Position numbers and translations under genes: made by a program. This document shows, one piece after another, positions 35,446 to 46,869 of a stretch of 64,000 nucleotides of DNA (position 1 is its first letter; each line of letters begins with the position of its first letter). This stretch comes from Dasypus novemcinctus (Eukaryota; Chordata; Mammalia; Cingulata; Dasypodidae), in contig NC_080694.1 in NCBI RefSeq assembly GCF_030445035.2, positions 73,733,147 to 73,797,146 of the forward strand, given 5' to 3'. The notes below the pieces were generated by a model. That model made no database searches, was not told where the DNA came from, and was given only the letters and a program-made list of their open reading frames with translations.

Positions 35446-35985
35446 TAGTATACCAGTTTGATATGGTTATGAATTCCAAAATTAGATATTGGATTATGGT
35501 TGTAATCTGGTCTGTATCTGGGCTTGACTCAGTTATGATTAGGGTGTTGAGTCCCCGCCCCTTGGTAGGTGGAGACTTGGTAGGTGGAGACTTGGTAGGT
35601 GGTAGGTGGGGACTTACAAAAGGCATGGGAAAGAACAGAGTTGAGGATTTCTGATGTTGGAGTTTGATGTTGGAGTTTGATCCTGAAGACTTAAGCTGGA
35701 GCCCTGGCAAGTAAGCTCACAGAGGAAAGAGAAGCAAGACCCAGGAAGAGAGGAACCTTGAACTCAGAGAAAAGCAAGCCCAGGAAGGGAGGAACCCAGG
35801 AAGCCTGAACCATCACAGACATCAGCAGCCATCTTGCTCCAAATAGACTTCAGTGAGGGAAGTAACTCATGCTTTATGGCCTGGTATCTGTAAACTTCTA
35901 CTCCAAATAAATAACCTTTTATAAACACCAAACAATTTCTGGTATTTTGCATCAGCACCCCTTTGGGTGACTAATACCCTTAGAA
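35446..35985. mobile_element. xenarthran-type interspersed repeat, class unsure
   Basis: A self-contained block starting near TTAGTATACCAG and ending GGTGACTAATAC, with an internal CTTGGTAGGTGGAGA triplet repeat (35,561-35,607), AGCAGCCATCTTGCTCC and CAAATAAATAACC near its end. The layout is LTR-like or that of a DNA transposon. I recall similar text from armadillo sequence but cannot name the family. Confidence 0.45.
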
Positions 35986-35989
35986 TGTC

Positions 35990-37560
35990 CAGAATGAGGT
36001 TAAAAAAATGGTGAGTGGACCTCTCTAACTGGTTGATCTTAGGAAGAAAGGGTTTAGCCTCTTATCATTGAGTGTGATGTTAGCATGGACCTTCACTGAT
36101 GCCTGGATCCACTAGAAGAATCTGCTTTCTATTCCTAGTTTGCTGACAGAGTTTTCTTAAAAAGGAATTGCATTTTGGCAAGTGCTTTGCCTGCATCTGC
36201 AGTATTGGTGACATGGTGTTTGTGCTTTATTCTATTTAATTTGGAGAACAGAGATGAGTTGCAGATATTAAACCACCTTTGCATTCCCAGCTAGTCCAAT
36301 TTGGCATGATCTACAATACTCTTTATGTATTTTTGCATTTGGTTTGCTCCCTCATGTTTTGTTTGGATTTTTAAGCCCAGGATCATGAGGGACAGTGTTC
36401 TGTACTTCGCTTTCCTTGTGATGTCTTTGCCTGGTTTTGAATGAGGGCAACACTGGACTCGAACAGGAATTGGGAATTGTTCCTCCTTTAATATGCAAGA
36501 GGGTTTGCATAGAAATGATACTATTTCTTCATTATGTGTTTGATACAATTCAGGAATGAGACCTTCTGGGCCTGGAGTTTATTCTATGGGAAGGTTTTCA
36601 AATACTAATTCAATTTCTACAACTGATACAGGTATGAGAAAATTTTCTGTTTCTTCTTTTGTAATTTGTGTTTTTCAAGGAAACTGTTCATTTCTTCTAG
36701 GTTGAGAAGTCTATTGACATGTTCCCTTGTCCTTATACTTTCTAAAGGCTCTGTATAGATACCCTTTCTTTCATTCCCGATATTGGTAAAAGACTCTGTA
36801 TAGATAACCTTTCTTTCGTTCCCGATATTGGTAGTTTGTGTCTTTTTTATCTCGATTAGTCTAAACACAGGTGTAAAAAAATGTTTTGGTATTTCCCCAT
36901 CAAACAAGCTTTGTGAATCTTTCTTTTTCTCTATCTTCTATTTTACTGATTTTTGGTCTTAAATTTATTATTTCCCTCCTGCTGTTTGCTTTAGACAACT
37001 GTAGAACTCACCTCTTTTGTAATCCTCATCTCAGCCACGATAAATCCTCATCCTATCTGTTCTCCAGTGTCTGAAAAATAGTGTTTTTTCTATTTATTTG
37101 AAATTGAAGTTGTGTATGGCAGGTTGCTCTTTCTACATCATAATCCCAAGCACAATTCCCAACTGAGTATCTAATTCAATTTGTGATATTTTTAACTTCT
37201 GAGAAGTCTATCTGGTTCTTTCATAAATCAGCTAGGTCATTTTTAGTTTCCCATGTTCTGCAGGAATTTTCAAGCTAAGCATTTTCTCTTTACACTAAAT
37301 AATTTGGGTTATGTTATACTCTACATCTCCTAATTCCAATATTGAAGTTTTCTGAGCCTCTGTTTTTGATCTATTCTTTCTCATTATTGATCATGTTGAT
37401 TTTTTTCTATTTCATTTATCTATTTCTTGCTCTGCGCTCCAAATCTTCTTTTTGAAATCATGTAAAATCTTTGACACAGAGGTTAAACATGGAATTCTCT
37501 GGAGGCTCTTGTTTCCTTCTTCCAGTTTTCAGATCACCACCAATCCAGGATATTACACAC
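35990..37560 (-). mobile_element. L1 ORF2 fragment, antisense
   Basis: Contains antisense L1 text (GCCTGCATCTGCAGTATTGG, TATTCTATTTAATTTGG, GACCTTCTGGGCCTGGAG). A 40-bp direct repeat with ACTCTGTATAGATAACC occurs around 36,745-36,830. Many stops. Confidence 0.75.
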
Positions 37561-40060
37561 TGAATCCATGGCTTGAGGTTCCTTTGTTCCACGGATGAGG
37601 CACATCTGGACAACAAACCACAGGAGGGCTGGCAGGTGGTTACAATTCCTTAAAAACAGTTGCTTTCCTCTTCCCACCACTCAGCCCCCAACCTTGGCTA
37701 AAAGGCGTGTTTCCTCAGAACACTCTTCTTTGGGGGATGAGACAGATTTCTTTTGTTCCTCCTTTACTCTGAGGCTATAAACCTTTGGGTTCCTAGATTT
37801 CCAGGGTGGTAGACTGAATCCTACTTCACTCCCCACAAGAACAAGGTTTAGAATCTTCTCCTGTCTACTTCAGCGTGTGAACCCAGGAAATTAATGATAC
37901 GATTTTCGGATTTGACTCATGATCACAGGATGAATGCAATTTCTCTCTAGATGTCTTTCCATGTGGATATTTTAGGCTAAATGATTACTCTCTTTTTCTT
38001 TAATGCTAATTAGATGCTCCTATATTTTACCTATTATTTTTAGTTCTCTTCAGTGGAAGAGAAAGCCTTAAAAGTGCAGCTACATTGTAACTCAAAATGG
38101 AATCCCCTTAACTACCCATTGACTCCTTCCTGGCACTGGACACCAGGGCAGGTGCGGGAACATGGTCCATCTCCACCAGCACTCCTCAGTGTGGTCAGGG
38201 GCCAGCGCTGCTCTGTGGACCATTTACCAGCCACAGTGAGATCCAGATGGAAACTGAGCCTGAGTGCAACAAGGAGCCTCTACCTTATCATGTCCCAGAG
38301 TGGAGACACGCAAGCAATGGAGGAGCGTTTACATTGTGTCCGTGGGTCTGCTGAAAAGTTTGTTGAGCAGCTGCTCATAACCATCCTGGAGTAGCTCAGT
38401 GTCTAAACCTGGGGGGTGTATTAGGCTCTTATGGGGTCACATAAAAACTAAAGGTTTGGTCCCTCTCCACAGAAATGTTCAAGTATTTCTTGTAAGGAAA
38501 CATAAAATATATATGAAATGCCAGTGATCTGGGTATTTTTAATCCTACTAGGAGAGAAAGACAGGGAGAGATCTTTTCAGAAATCACTTATCCATCCAGC
38601 AATGCCCCTTATTATTTGTGAAGATAATCTGACATAGAAAAAAAGGTGAGATCATAACAGACTGTAAGAGAATGAGTGGAAAGATGTTGTTTATTAGTCA
38701 CCCACTTGTCCAACCAAACCCGAGTGCCCACAATGCACCACATTAACTTCCATTAAGAAATAGCCACATAGCAACAATTCAGAGCTTTAATTTATGGAGA
38801 ACTTTGAACCACTTTATAAATCCCCACCTGGTTATACACCGTCGTAGAGAAAGCGCATTCATTTCCCAACATCACCCTCATAACTGATGATAGATTTCCT
38901 CCTTTTCTTTCCAGAAAGGACTTTCTTACATGGTTTAGGCTCCACGTGGGGCACTACGCTCATCACCGGAGAACAAGCTTCACTTGAGCCAGGACGGCCT
39001 GAGGGGCTTGTGATGAAGCTCTCGGGCTTCTCCCCAGACCCCCATCTCAGGACATGGGGCGAGAGCCCAGAAGGCACATCCCACCACCCCAGGGAGCTGG
39101 AGCACAGACACGGGGCCTCCCTGGTCTGGTTCTTGCTCTAAAGATGGACCTGAAATCCAGCAGCTCAGCACCCCCTTGTTATGAACACAGGACCTCGTGC
39201 TCCCCCAGACCTTCTGGACCCTTGTGGGGTGTCAGGAGGTTCCTGTGCAGAGAAGTTGGGGGTCCCTGGTCCACGTGTCTTCCAGACAGGGTGCCAGAGC
39301 TGTGCAGTCACTCGAGTGTGGTCCATGGATCACTGAGCTCCACTCAGGTCTCCTGCCCTCCCAGAACCACAGGCCACCCCTGCCCATCATAACACACTGC
39401 CGGGTTCCCTGCCAGGGAAGACCTTCCAGGACAGCCTCAGGGACACGCCCCTCATGACCTTCAAGCTGTCCTCAAAGGTCACAGCCTCAGTGAGACCCAC
39501 ACTGAACACCCGAGGTCACACAGCACCTTCCCTGCACCGAGGCCAGAGATTTCAGCTGGTTTTAGTTCACAAATGTTTCCAGAAGCTAAAAGGGGCGTCC
39601 TGCTCAGTCCTCCACCAGCACCAGGTGCAGGAGTGGTCAGTAAGCACCCCCCAGGGCCTTTCTTAACACAGCTGAGGTGTCCTGGCAGCCACGGCACAAC
39701 CTCCACTCGGGTGACCCTGAGGCCACCAGGACTGTCCTCAGAAGTGCTGCTCTCCCCCCTCCTCTCCACCCCCCGTGATTACAGCACAATTTCAACTCCC
39801 CCAAGACAAGAGCAATCCAGGCTAAGACCCCACTGCCCACCTGTGGGTCTACACTAGGGTCTGCTCTACACATCCATGGGCTTGGGCTGCAGCCAGCATT
39901 GGGGTCAGGGGAGCTGGGTAAGGGCAGAGAGGAGGGCAGGCGGCAGAGAAGGACTGAACCACCAGGAGATTCGAAACATCAATCCTCCTCCGTGTGAAGC
40001 CCACACTGTCCACAGGCCTGTCCACCTCGGCTCCTCACAATTAATACTTAGCACAGTACA
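37561..40060. other. region downstream of the class I gene, nothing firmly recognised
   Basis: Mixed composition, GC-rich at 38,940-39,850. A 113-codon plus-strand frame at 38,053-38,394 has no recognised motif. No exon can be supported. Confidence 0.35.
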
Positions 40061-40069
40061 CAAAAAATT

Positions 40070-40487
40070 CTAGAAGGTTCTCAATTCTTTTTATTTCCTC
40101 TTTCTTAAGAATCTTCCTCTCTCACAATTGATTCCTCAATCCCACCTAATAGCGAGAATTTGTAAAAGCACAATCATCCCAGGTTCTCATTCTCAAGGTA
40201 AGCAGGAAGGGGCAGCTCGGGGCACCATGAAGTAAGACGGGGCAGTGGACGCTCCACACCCAGCTCTCCTGAGCAGGACGGTTGGTCAGGGCAGGGAACA
40301 CAGGTCAGTGTGGGGGACGTGGGGGCAGAGGCGAGCTACCTCCCCATCCTCCAGGATACAACGTGAATGCAGACACAGGATGCCAGCTGAGGAAGGAAAG
40401 TCTTCACACCCAAAGGAAGGGGTCTTGAAGTCACATGAGGGGCGTGAACAGCTCTGGAATCTCTCCATCCCCCACGAGGCAGCTTTG
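40070..40487 (-). other. MHC class I 3' UTR with polyadenylation signal
   Basis: From the stop (40,488) the minus strand continues with class I-like 3' UTR text (GACAAAGCTGCC, then TGTGACTTCAAGA) and reaches AATAAA at 40,095-40,090. That is about 400 nt after the stop, the usual length of a class I 3' UTR. Confidence 0.75.
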
Positions 40488-42921
40488 TCACGCTACAGGA
40501 GAAAACAATCAAGAGCACGTTCAGGTCGTCTCTGTAAATGCTGACGTCATGACCAGCCCTCCACAGTCCTCATGTCCACATCCAAGGCATCCCCAGGACC
40601 CAGGTGTGTCCTCTCGGCCCAACCCCTCTCCCCTTTCAGGGCCCCCAGGGTCTCACCTTTAGAAGCCTCAAGGGACACGTCAGAGCCCTGGGCACTGTCG
40701 CTGGCTGGACAGGAACAAACACAGGGTCTGGTCAGAGCCACAGGGAGATGTGAGTCAAGGAGTGATGGGGTGAGCTGCCCGTGGGCTCCGTCTACACTCC
40801 CCAAAGCCTCAGGTCAGCCTTGACCCTCCACACCACCTCCCCCTCCGTCCCCCAATTACCAGCAGCCTGAGCGTAGCTCCCTCCTTTTCCACCTGTGGAA
40901 GAACAACTAGTGAGAGCAGGACACGAGGTCCTCAGAACTAGTCCTGGATCCAGGGAAGATTCCAGAACCGTGACTGCAGACCCGGGGCAGGATCAGGAAA
41001 CATGAGGTGGGGGATGTGTGGGCTGGACCTTCTGTTCTCCTGGAGGTCTGTCCTCAGCAGCCCCTTCCCTCTGACTGCTGGGAACAGGGGCCTCCACGTC
41101 ATCACTGGGGACGTTGTCCTACATCTCTTAAAGGTTTTATAAAGTAAGTGTAGTAACAGGCCCAGACTGGATGGGCAGGTGTGTGAGGAGGGGCTTCACG
41201 GTACCAGGAAGGGGCAGGGCACACGGCTGGGCTGGAAACCCCGTGGACAAGGAACCTCAGACCCGCCCCTTTCCTACCTGAGTTCCTCCTCTTCCAGAAC
41301 AGAACTCCAGCCAGCATGAACACTCCAAGGAGGACCAGGACAGCCACGATTCCCACGATGAGGATGGGGGGCTGGGAAGGCGGCTCTGAGAAGGGGGGGA
41401 GGTCAGGGGCCCTGACCCCAGACTCAGGTCCTGACCCTCTGGAGGAGCTCAGAAGGGCTCCTGCTTCCCTAGAAGAGGCCCCCACCTCGTCCCACTTACC
41501 CCATCTCAGGGTGAGGGGCTCGGGCAGCCCCTCGTGCTGCACGTGGCACGTGTATCTCTCTTCCTCCCCAGAAGGCACCTCCACAGCCGCCCACTTCTGG
41601 AAGGTTCCGTCCCCCGCAGGCCTGGTCTCCACAAACTCCATGTCCTGGGTCTGGTCCTCCCCGTCCCGCTGCCAGGTCAGCGTGATCTCCGCGGGGTAGA
41701 AGCCCAGGGCCCAGCACCTCAGGGTGACCCCACGGTCAGGGGTGGGGTGGAGGGTCACGTGTGCCCTTGGGGGGTCTGCAGGAAGGTCAGAAACTTAAGG
41801 AACTTTCCATTTCTTTCCTGGTCATTCTAGCAGCGCTCATGGGACCACCAGGAATGGACAGGACATTTGGGGTTGGGGCGCCCCGCCCCCCTGTACCTGT
41901 GCGCAGCAGCGTCTCCTTCCCGCTCTCCAGGTATCTCTGCAGGTACTCCACGCACCTGCCCTCCAGGTAGGCTCTGCTGTGCTCCGCATTCCCCGCCTCC
42001 TCCCACTTGCGTCGGGTGATCTGCGCCGCCGTGTCCGCCGCCGTCCAGGAGCGCAGGTCCTCGTTGAGGGCGAGGTAGTCGGCGCCGTCGTAGGCGTGTT
42101 GTTCATACCCGCGGAGGAGGCGCGCGTCGGGGTCCATGTCGCAGCCGTACATGCTCTGGAGGGTGTGAGACCCTGGCCCCGCCCCCACGGTCAGCCCCGC
42201 CCACAGCCCCGCCCACGACCCTCACCGTTGGCCCCGCCCCGCGCTTAGCCCCGCCCACACCTCACCCCGCGGGGCCCCCCCCCAGCCTCGTCTGGTCTAA
42301 ACTGAAAACGAAACCGAGGAAAAGCCCCTCCCGGGTGGGGTCCGGGTCCCGCGGCCTCGGGGTGCAGTGGGGACCGAGCCTCGGGCGCCCCCGGCCCGTC
42401 CTGGGGATCCCGGCCGTGCGCGGACCCCGGGCCCGGGGCTCACCCGCCGCGCTCTGGTTGTAGTAGCCGCGCAGGTTGCGCAGGTTCACGCGGTAACTCT
42501 GTGCCGTGTCCTTTTGGATCCGCGTCTCCCGCTCCCAGTACTCGGGCCCCTCTCGTCGAATCCACGGCGCCCGCGGCTCCATCCTCGGACTCTCCGCGTC
42601 GCTGTCGAACCGCACGAACTGCGTGTCGTCCACGTAGCCCACGGCGATGTAGTGGGGGTCCCCGCGCTCGGGCCGCGACACGGCGGTGTAGAAATACCTG
42701 AGGGAGTGGGGGCCTGGGGGGTGGCAGAAAAGGGGCGGGGGTTGGCGTGGAGATCGTGGGGGTCAGCGTGGGGGACGCGGCTTCCGGGGTCCTGCCCCCC
42801 AGGCCCCCCCGCCCCCTCCGGGCAGCCCCCCACCCCGACCCCCGCCCCCGCACTCACCCGCCCGGGTCGGGGTCAGGGCCAGGGCCCCCGCGAGCAGCAG
42901 GAGGAGGGTCCCCGGCGCCAT
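40488..42921 (-). CDS. MHC class I heavy chain, intact, eight exons
   Basis: Presents peptides with beta-2-microglobulin to CD8 T cells and NK receptors at the cell surface. Exons (minus): 42,921-42,858 leader; 42,713-42,444 alpha1; 42,172-41,897 alpha2; 41,775-41,500 alpha3; 41,385-41,278 transmembrane; 40,892-40,860, 40,704-40,657 and 40,492-40,488 tail. All introns are GT-AG and phase 1 where expected; 1,080 nt, 359 residues. The leader is [21 protein letters not shown]. Mature residues Y7, Y59, Y84, Y99, T143, K146, W147, Y159 and Y171 that hold peptide ends are kept; position 167 is Y instead of W. Cysteines 101/164 and the alpha3 pair, the N86-Q-S glycosylation site, the DQTQDME CD8 loop and the SYAQAA tail tyrosine motif are present. 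Exon 5 is 108 nt, slightly short against 117 in human. A classical gene is likely. Orthology to a named human locus cannot be set by eye. Confidence 0.95.
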
Positions 42922-43125
42922 GGCCGGACCCCGGGTCTGGAGGAAGCTGAGTCCGGGCGGGGCGGGGCGGGCTTTATATCTGGGCCGCGGGGCCCGCGAT
43001 TGGCTTCCCCAGAACCGGGCCCGCAATGGGAGGCCGCCCGGGCCCGCGTCACGAGTGTCGGGGCAGAAGGGCCTGACTCGGGTTGGGAGAAGAAGTGAAA
43101 CTGCGGGGACCGGGGACTCCCCCCT
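42922..43125 (-). promoter_or_regulatory. MHC class I promoter
   Basis: Upstream of the ATG on the minus strand, in class I order: kB-like enhancer A GGGGAGTCCCC (43,122-43,112), ISRE AGTTTCACTTC (43,102-43,092), a CRE-like CGTGACGCG around 43,053-43,045 (X2/site alpha of the SXY module bound by NLRC5-RFX), CTCCCATTGC near 43,032, AAGCCAATCG near 43,006-42,997 and a TATA-like ATATAAA at 42,979-42,973. This arrangement predicts NF-kB, interferon and NLRC5 responsiveness. Confidence 0.85.
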
Positions 43126-43249
43126 CGCCTCCCCCCACAGCCAGCCTCGGGGGGACCCTGAGAGCGAGACCGGGTCCTGGGCTGGCCCGACCCCTCCCCT
43201 GCCCCGAACACTGTCACCCCGTCAGTGAGGCCTGACCTGACTTCACAGC

Positions 43250-44960
43250 TGACAAGTGAGTGAGGACCCCGAGGGGATGTGGGTGACCCCTACTGGTACC
43301 AGCTATACTAGAAATTAAAATGGAAATAAAATACTAATTCCCGTAGATGAGTATTTATACCAAAACTCATGACACGTTGATAACTAATTCGAAAAGAAAA
43401 CAAGTAATAAAAGAGTGGATCAATTTACAATTTGGCAAATCTTTCTCAGCAGTCTCAGTAGAGCACCCCTGAACTTCCGTATCACATTCAATCTGTTATT
43501 TGAGTTTGAACAAAAATTCAGCCTCAGATATAAATGTTGGAAAAGAGAGGAGTATTTTTAACAGCCTTTTCAGGTGAGCATTGACACTCACCTTTGATAC
43601 TACGCTAAAAGCACACGAGCGTAGTTTTCTAAAGGTGAGCTGCAGTCTGAAATCATATTGTCGAATATTTCATCTTGTGAAGTGGAAATCCTCAGATCTG
43701 TCTTTGCACATTAAATGGATTTTGTACTAATGCACGAAAATTTTAAAGTAGCACGTTGGCGCACTGGGGTACGTAGATCTTTCAGTGTTCACACATTTCT
43801 GTACATATTGCCAAAAGTCACACTTCTAAAATGAACACAGATCCCACCAGAAAATGAGTGTGTATTGGAAAGCTGTCAAGCTTAGGGTGATGGATACCAG
43901 TTTTCCAAAATTCTCATTTTCTCTTGAGAGCTTACATTTTATCATTGGCTCAAGCCGCAGGGATAAAATATTTCAGATCACATTTCTGATAGAGGATTTC
44001 TGCCCAGAATACAGAAAGAACTCTTAAAACTCAACAGTCCTCCCCTATGGTAGGCAGGAGCTCAATCGCTTGAGCCATGTCTGCTTCCTCTAAGAAGTTC
44101 TTTAAATTATTCTCACCACCCCTTCTCAAGTGCACCATGGTATTCCCATAGGGACTCTCACAGCAACTGCTGTAGGTAAAAAGGGCTGTAATTCAGTCAA
44201 GACACTGAAGCAATTTCATCTTTGCCACCCCCTCTCTGAGTTGAGCATAATCCCCACCCCTTAGTGTGGATGCACAGAAGACGTCCTTCCAAGGAGGACA
44301 ATGGAAGGGGACGTGAACAGTAACTTCAGCCTGAACAATCCCAGAGAACGCTGCCTTGGCCAGGACACCCAGCTCACATCACCAGAGGTGAATCAGGGTC
44401 TCACCACGTCCTCTTCTTATGCTGTTGAGATGTGGCATCTCCGCAGCCCCTTCCCTAAAATCCCTCAGTCTAACCATGAGAAAAACTTCAACCAAACTCA
44501 AATCGAGAGGCAGTCTACACACCCTGACCAAGATGCCTCAAAACTGTCAGTCACCAAAAACAAGGGAAGTCCGGGAAAGTTTCACAGCCAGAGAAGTTGA
44601 AGGAGACTCCATGGAACTAAATGTGATGCGGTGCCTTGGATGGGATCCTGGACACGGAGAGGACCTGGGGTGAAGCTAATGAAATCCACATGGACTTCAG
44701 GTTAGTTACTAATAGCGCATCAACATCGCTTCATGAGAGGAGCAAAGTGCCCGGAATTAAGATCTTTACAGTGTGGGAAGGGGTTGCCTCTGAGCTCTCT
44801 CAACACCTTCTCCGTTTTTCAGTAGATTTAAAAGTATTCTAAGATTAAAAGTTTATTAGAAAAAACAACAACGTCCCACTGAAAAGGAACAGAGTAGATG
44901 AAAAGTATCTTCTCTCCAGTGCCCCCAGGGGCTGCTCCAAGAGGGCTGGGCGGGGGCTCT
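43250..44960. other. upstream of class I, no gene; SINE head at 44,043-44,098
   Basis: AT-rich unique-looking sequence. At 44,043-44,098 the minus strand shows GAAGCAGACATGGCTCAAGC, the tRNA-like head of a DAS-like SINE. A 99-codon plus-strand frame at 44,301 has no known motif; nearby text (GGATCCTGGACACGGAG) resembles an old interspersed repeat. Confidence 0.4.
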
Positions 44961-44967
44961 GGAAGAG

Positions 44968-46520
44968 ATGGAAACCTCAAGGAGCACAAGGGCTGCTGAG
45001 CGCCCCTCCTCGCCCCCTCCCTGTGCCCCCCGGAGTCTGACTCCAGTGGGTTCCAGGGATGCTCAGAAGGCAGCTTCACCCCCTTTCCCATCAGTGCTGA
45101 ACCCCCAGGTCCCCCAGCTCTGCCCCCCTCCACCCCGACCCCTCCTCATGTCAGAATCCTAGAGAGCACGGCGGCGCCCCCGCGTGGCCACCAGGCGGAG
45201 GACAGAGACCCGCACTCCCCTTTGCCTCAGGGGAGCCCTCCCCGGGGTCTCCCTGCGCCCCCAGCATCCGGGCACGTGTCTGCACATCAGGGGGCGCCCG
45301 CGATCCAGGGCAGGGTCTGTGCGGCCACGCTGACGTAGGCGTTTCCTCCCTTGGGGTGACCGTGGACTCTGGCCTCAGGGCAGAACACGATCTCCAGACT
45401 ATTCCCTCTGGTTCCCGGGTCCAAGGTGGGCCCCAAGCTAGGGGTCCCCCAGCACCAGTCCCCTCCCCCCCATCTCCTAGGAGAGGTCCTTGGACGCCCA
45501 CGCCCCTGACGCTTGTTCCTGCTGCTGCTTCCAGGCATGAGGGCGCCTCCTCCAGGAATCCACCTGTGATTCCCCAACTCGAGGATCTGGGGGGAGGGAG
45601 GGTGCGCCCCCCTGGCATTGGCCTAGGAACAAGGAGGGCTCCTGAGAGGAGAAGAGAGGGGGGAAGTAGGGACGACTGGGGGTGGAGGGGAAAACAGTGG
45701 ATGGAAGGAGCCAGAGGGGAGGGGCAGCCTCGTGGACACAGTGAGGGGAGGGACGGGGTCTTCTCAGTGAGAGGCAGAGGGGGCTTCTGGCCAGGGCGGG
45801 GTGGAGGTCTCTATTCTCACCTGGATGGTAACTACTCAGGTGTCACCCTGTACTTGGTTATAAGTATTAAGTGTTTAGCATTTTTCTGTTTTGCAGGAAT
45901 GGTCTAATCCAAACACACCCAGGAACAGAAGGAGAAGTCAGGGTGAGGGAGGGGAAGTGATTGAGGGGTCCCCTCACCAGAGCCTTCCTGAGACTGGGTG
46001 GGGGAATCAAGGACCCCAAGGAGGGGCGAGCGCGGCTCTGTGGCTCCTGGAGGCCGCGGCCCCTGGTTCCAGGAGCCCTGGGGTCTCCCCTCTCGCCGCT
46101 TTCCCCCCAGCCCTGGGCAGCCTGTGGTCAGAGCCCTTGGCCACCTGCAGGCGCCTCTTCAGCTCCTGATCAGCTGAGCTGGTGCGACCCGGGCTGGGTG
46201 TGGGGAGGCGGCCTCGCAGCTGGAGGCCCTGGAGATGCGGGTCCTGGAGGGCGGAGGGCAGGACGCGGCCTGGGGGCTGGAGACCCTCGTGGACGGCGGG
46301 GAGGTGGGCGATGAGACCCGCCCAGGCTCTGCCCACGCACCCCACGAACCCGAGGGCTGACCCTCCCCACTTCCCCAAACCCCAGACCAGGCACCTGCCC
46401 ACCATCCCCACACCAAGGTGGACCTTCCCCCAGGCTGAGCGCAGGAGCCCGGCGTCCCGGGTCGTTTCTCCTTCGGGGGCCTTAGCTGTCCAGGTCCCCT
46501 CCGCCTCGCCCCCGCCAGCT
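44968..46520. other. GC-rich block, unresolved
   Basis: High GC with open frames on both strands. One minus-strand frame (about 45,577-45,287) and a plus-strand leucine-patterned frame at 46,200-46,310 (SQLEALEMRVLEGG) look more protein-like than the rest, but neither has a recognised family or matched splice sites. May be the remnant of a gene that lies next to class I in other mammals. Confidence 0.3.
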
Positions 46521-46869
46521 CCTTGTGTCAAAACCGTATTTGAAACTTTCAACCATTTGTTGAAAAGACTGTCCTTCCCCACTGCATTAGGGGAAGCCGT
46601 TTTCATGAGCACGTGCACCTGTGGTTCTATTTCTGCTCTTTATTATGTTCATTGACCTACACTGCCCTGAGCTGCTACTGGAGCTCCTAGAAAGTTTTCA
46701 GATCTGCTCCGTGGATCCTCCACATTTCTCCTTAAAAACATTTTAAGGCATTTAACTAATCTGTTTCATCTGTGTATCTTTCTGAACACTAGAGGAACAA
46801 CTGAGTGAGAAGCTGGAATCTGATGAGATAAAAGTTCCTGGACAGAACTTTTTAGGAGCAATGCTTCCA

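Noticed and set aside
38053-38394. 113-codon frame as a small gene
   Set aside because: No known motif, no promoter or splice evidence, and similar lengths arise by chance in the region.
42367-43098. 243-codon plus-strand open frame over the class I exons
   Set aside because: Antisense shadow of the class I alpha1 exon, intron 1 and promoter.
45150-45190. Single CTCF-like site (GGCGCCCCCGCGTGGCCACC) near the class I gene
   Set aside because: On comparison with the core motif it has at least two mismatches at constrained positions; not reported as a site.
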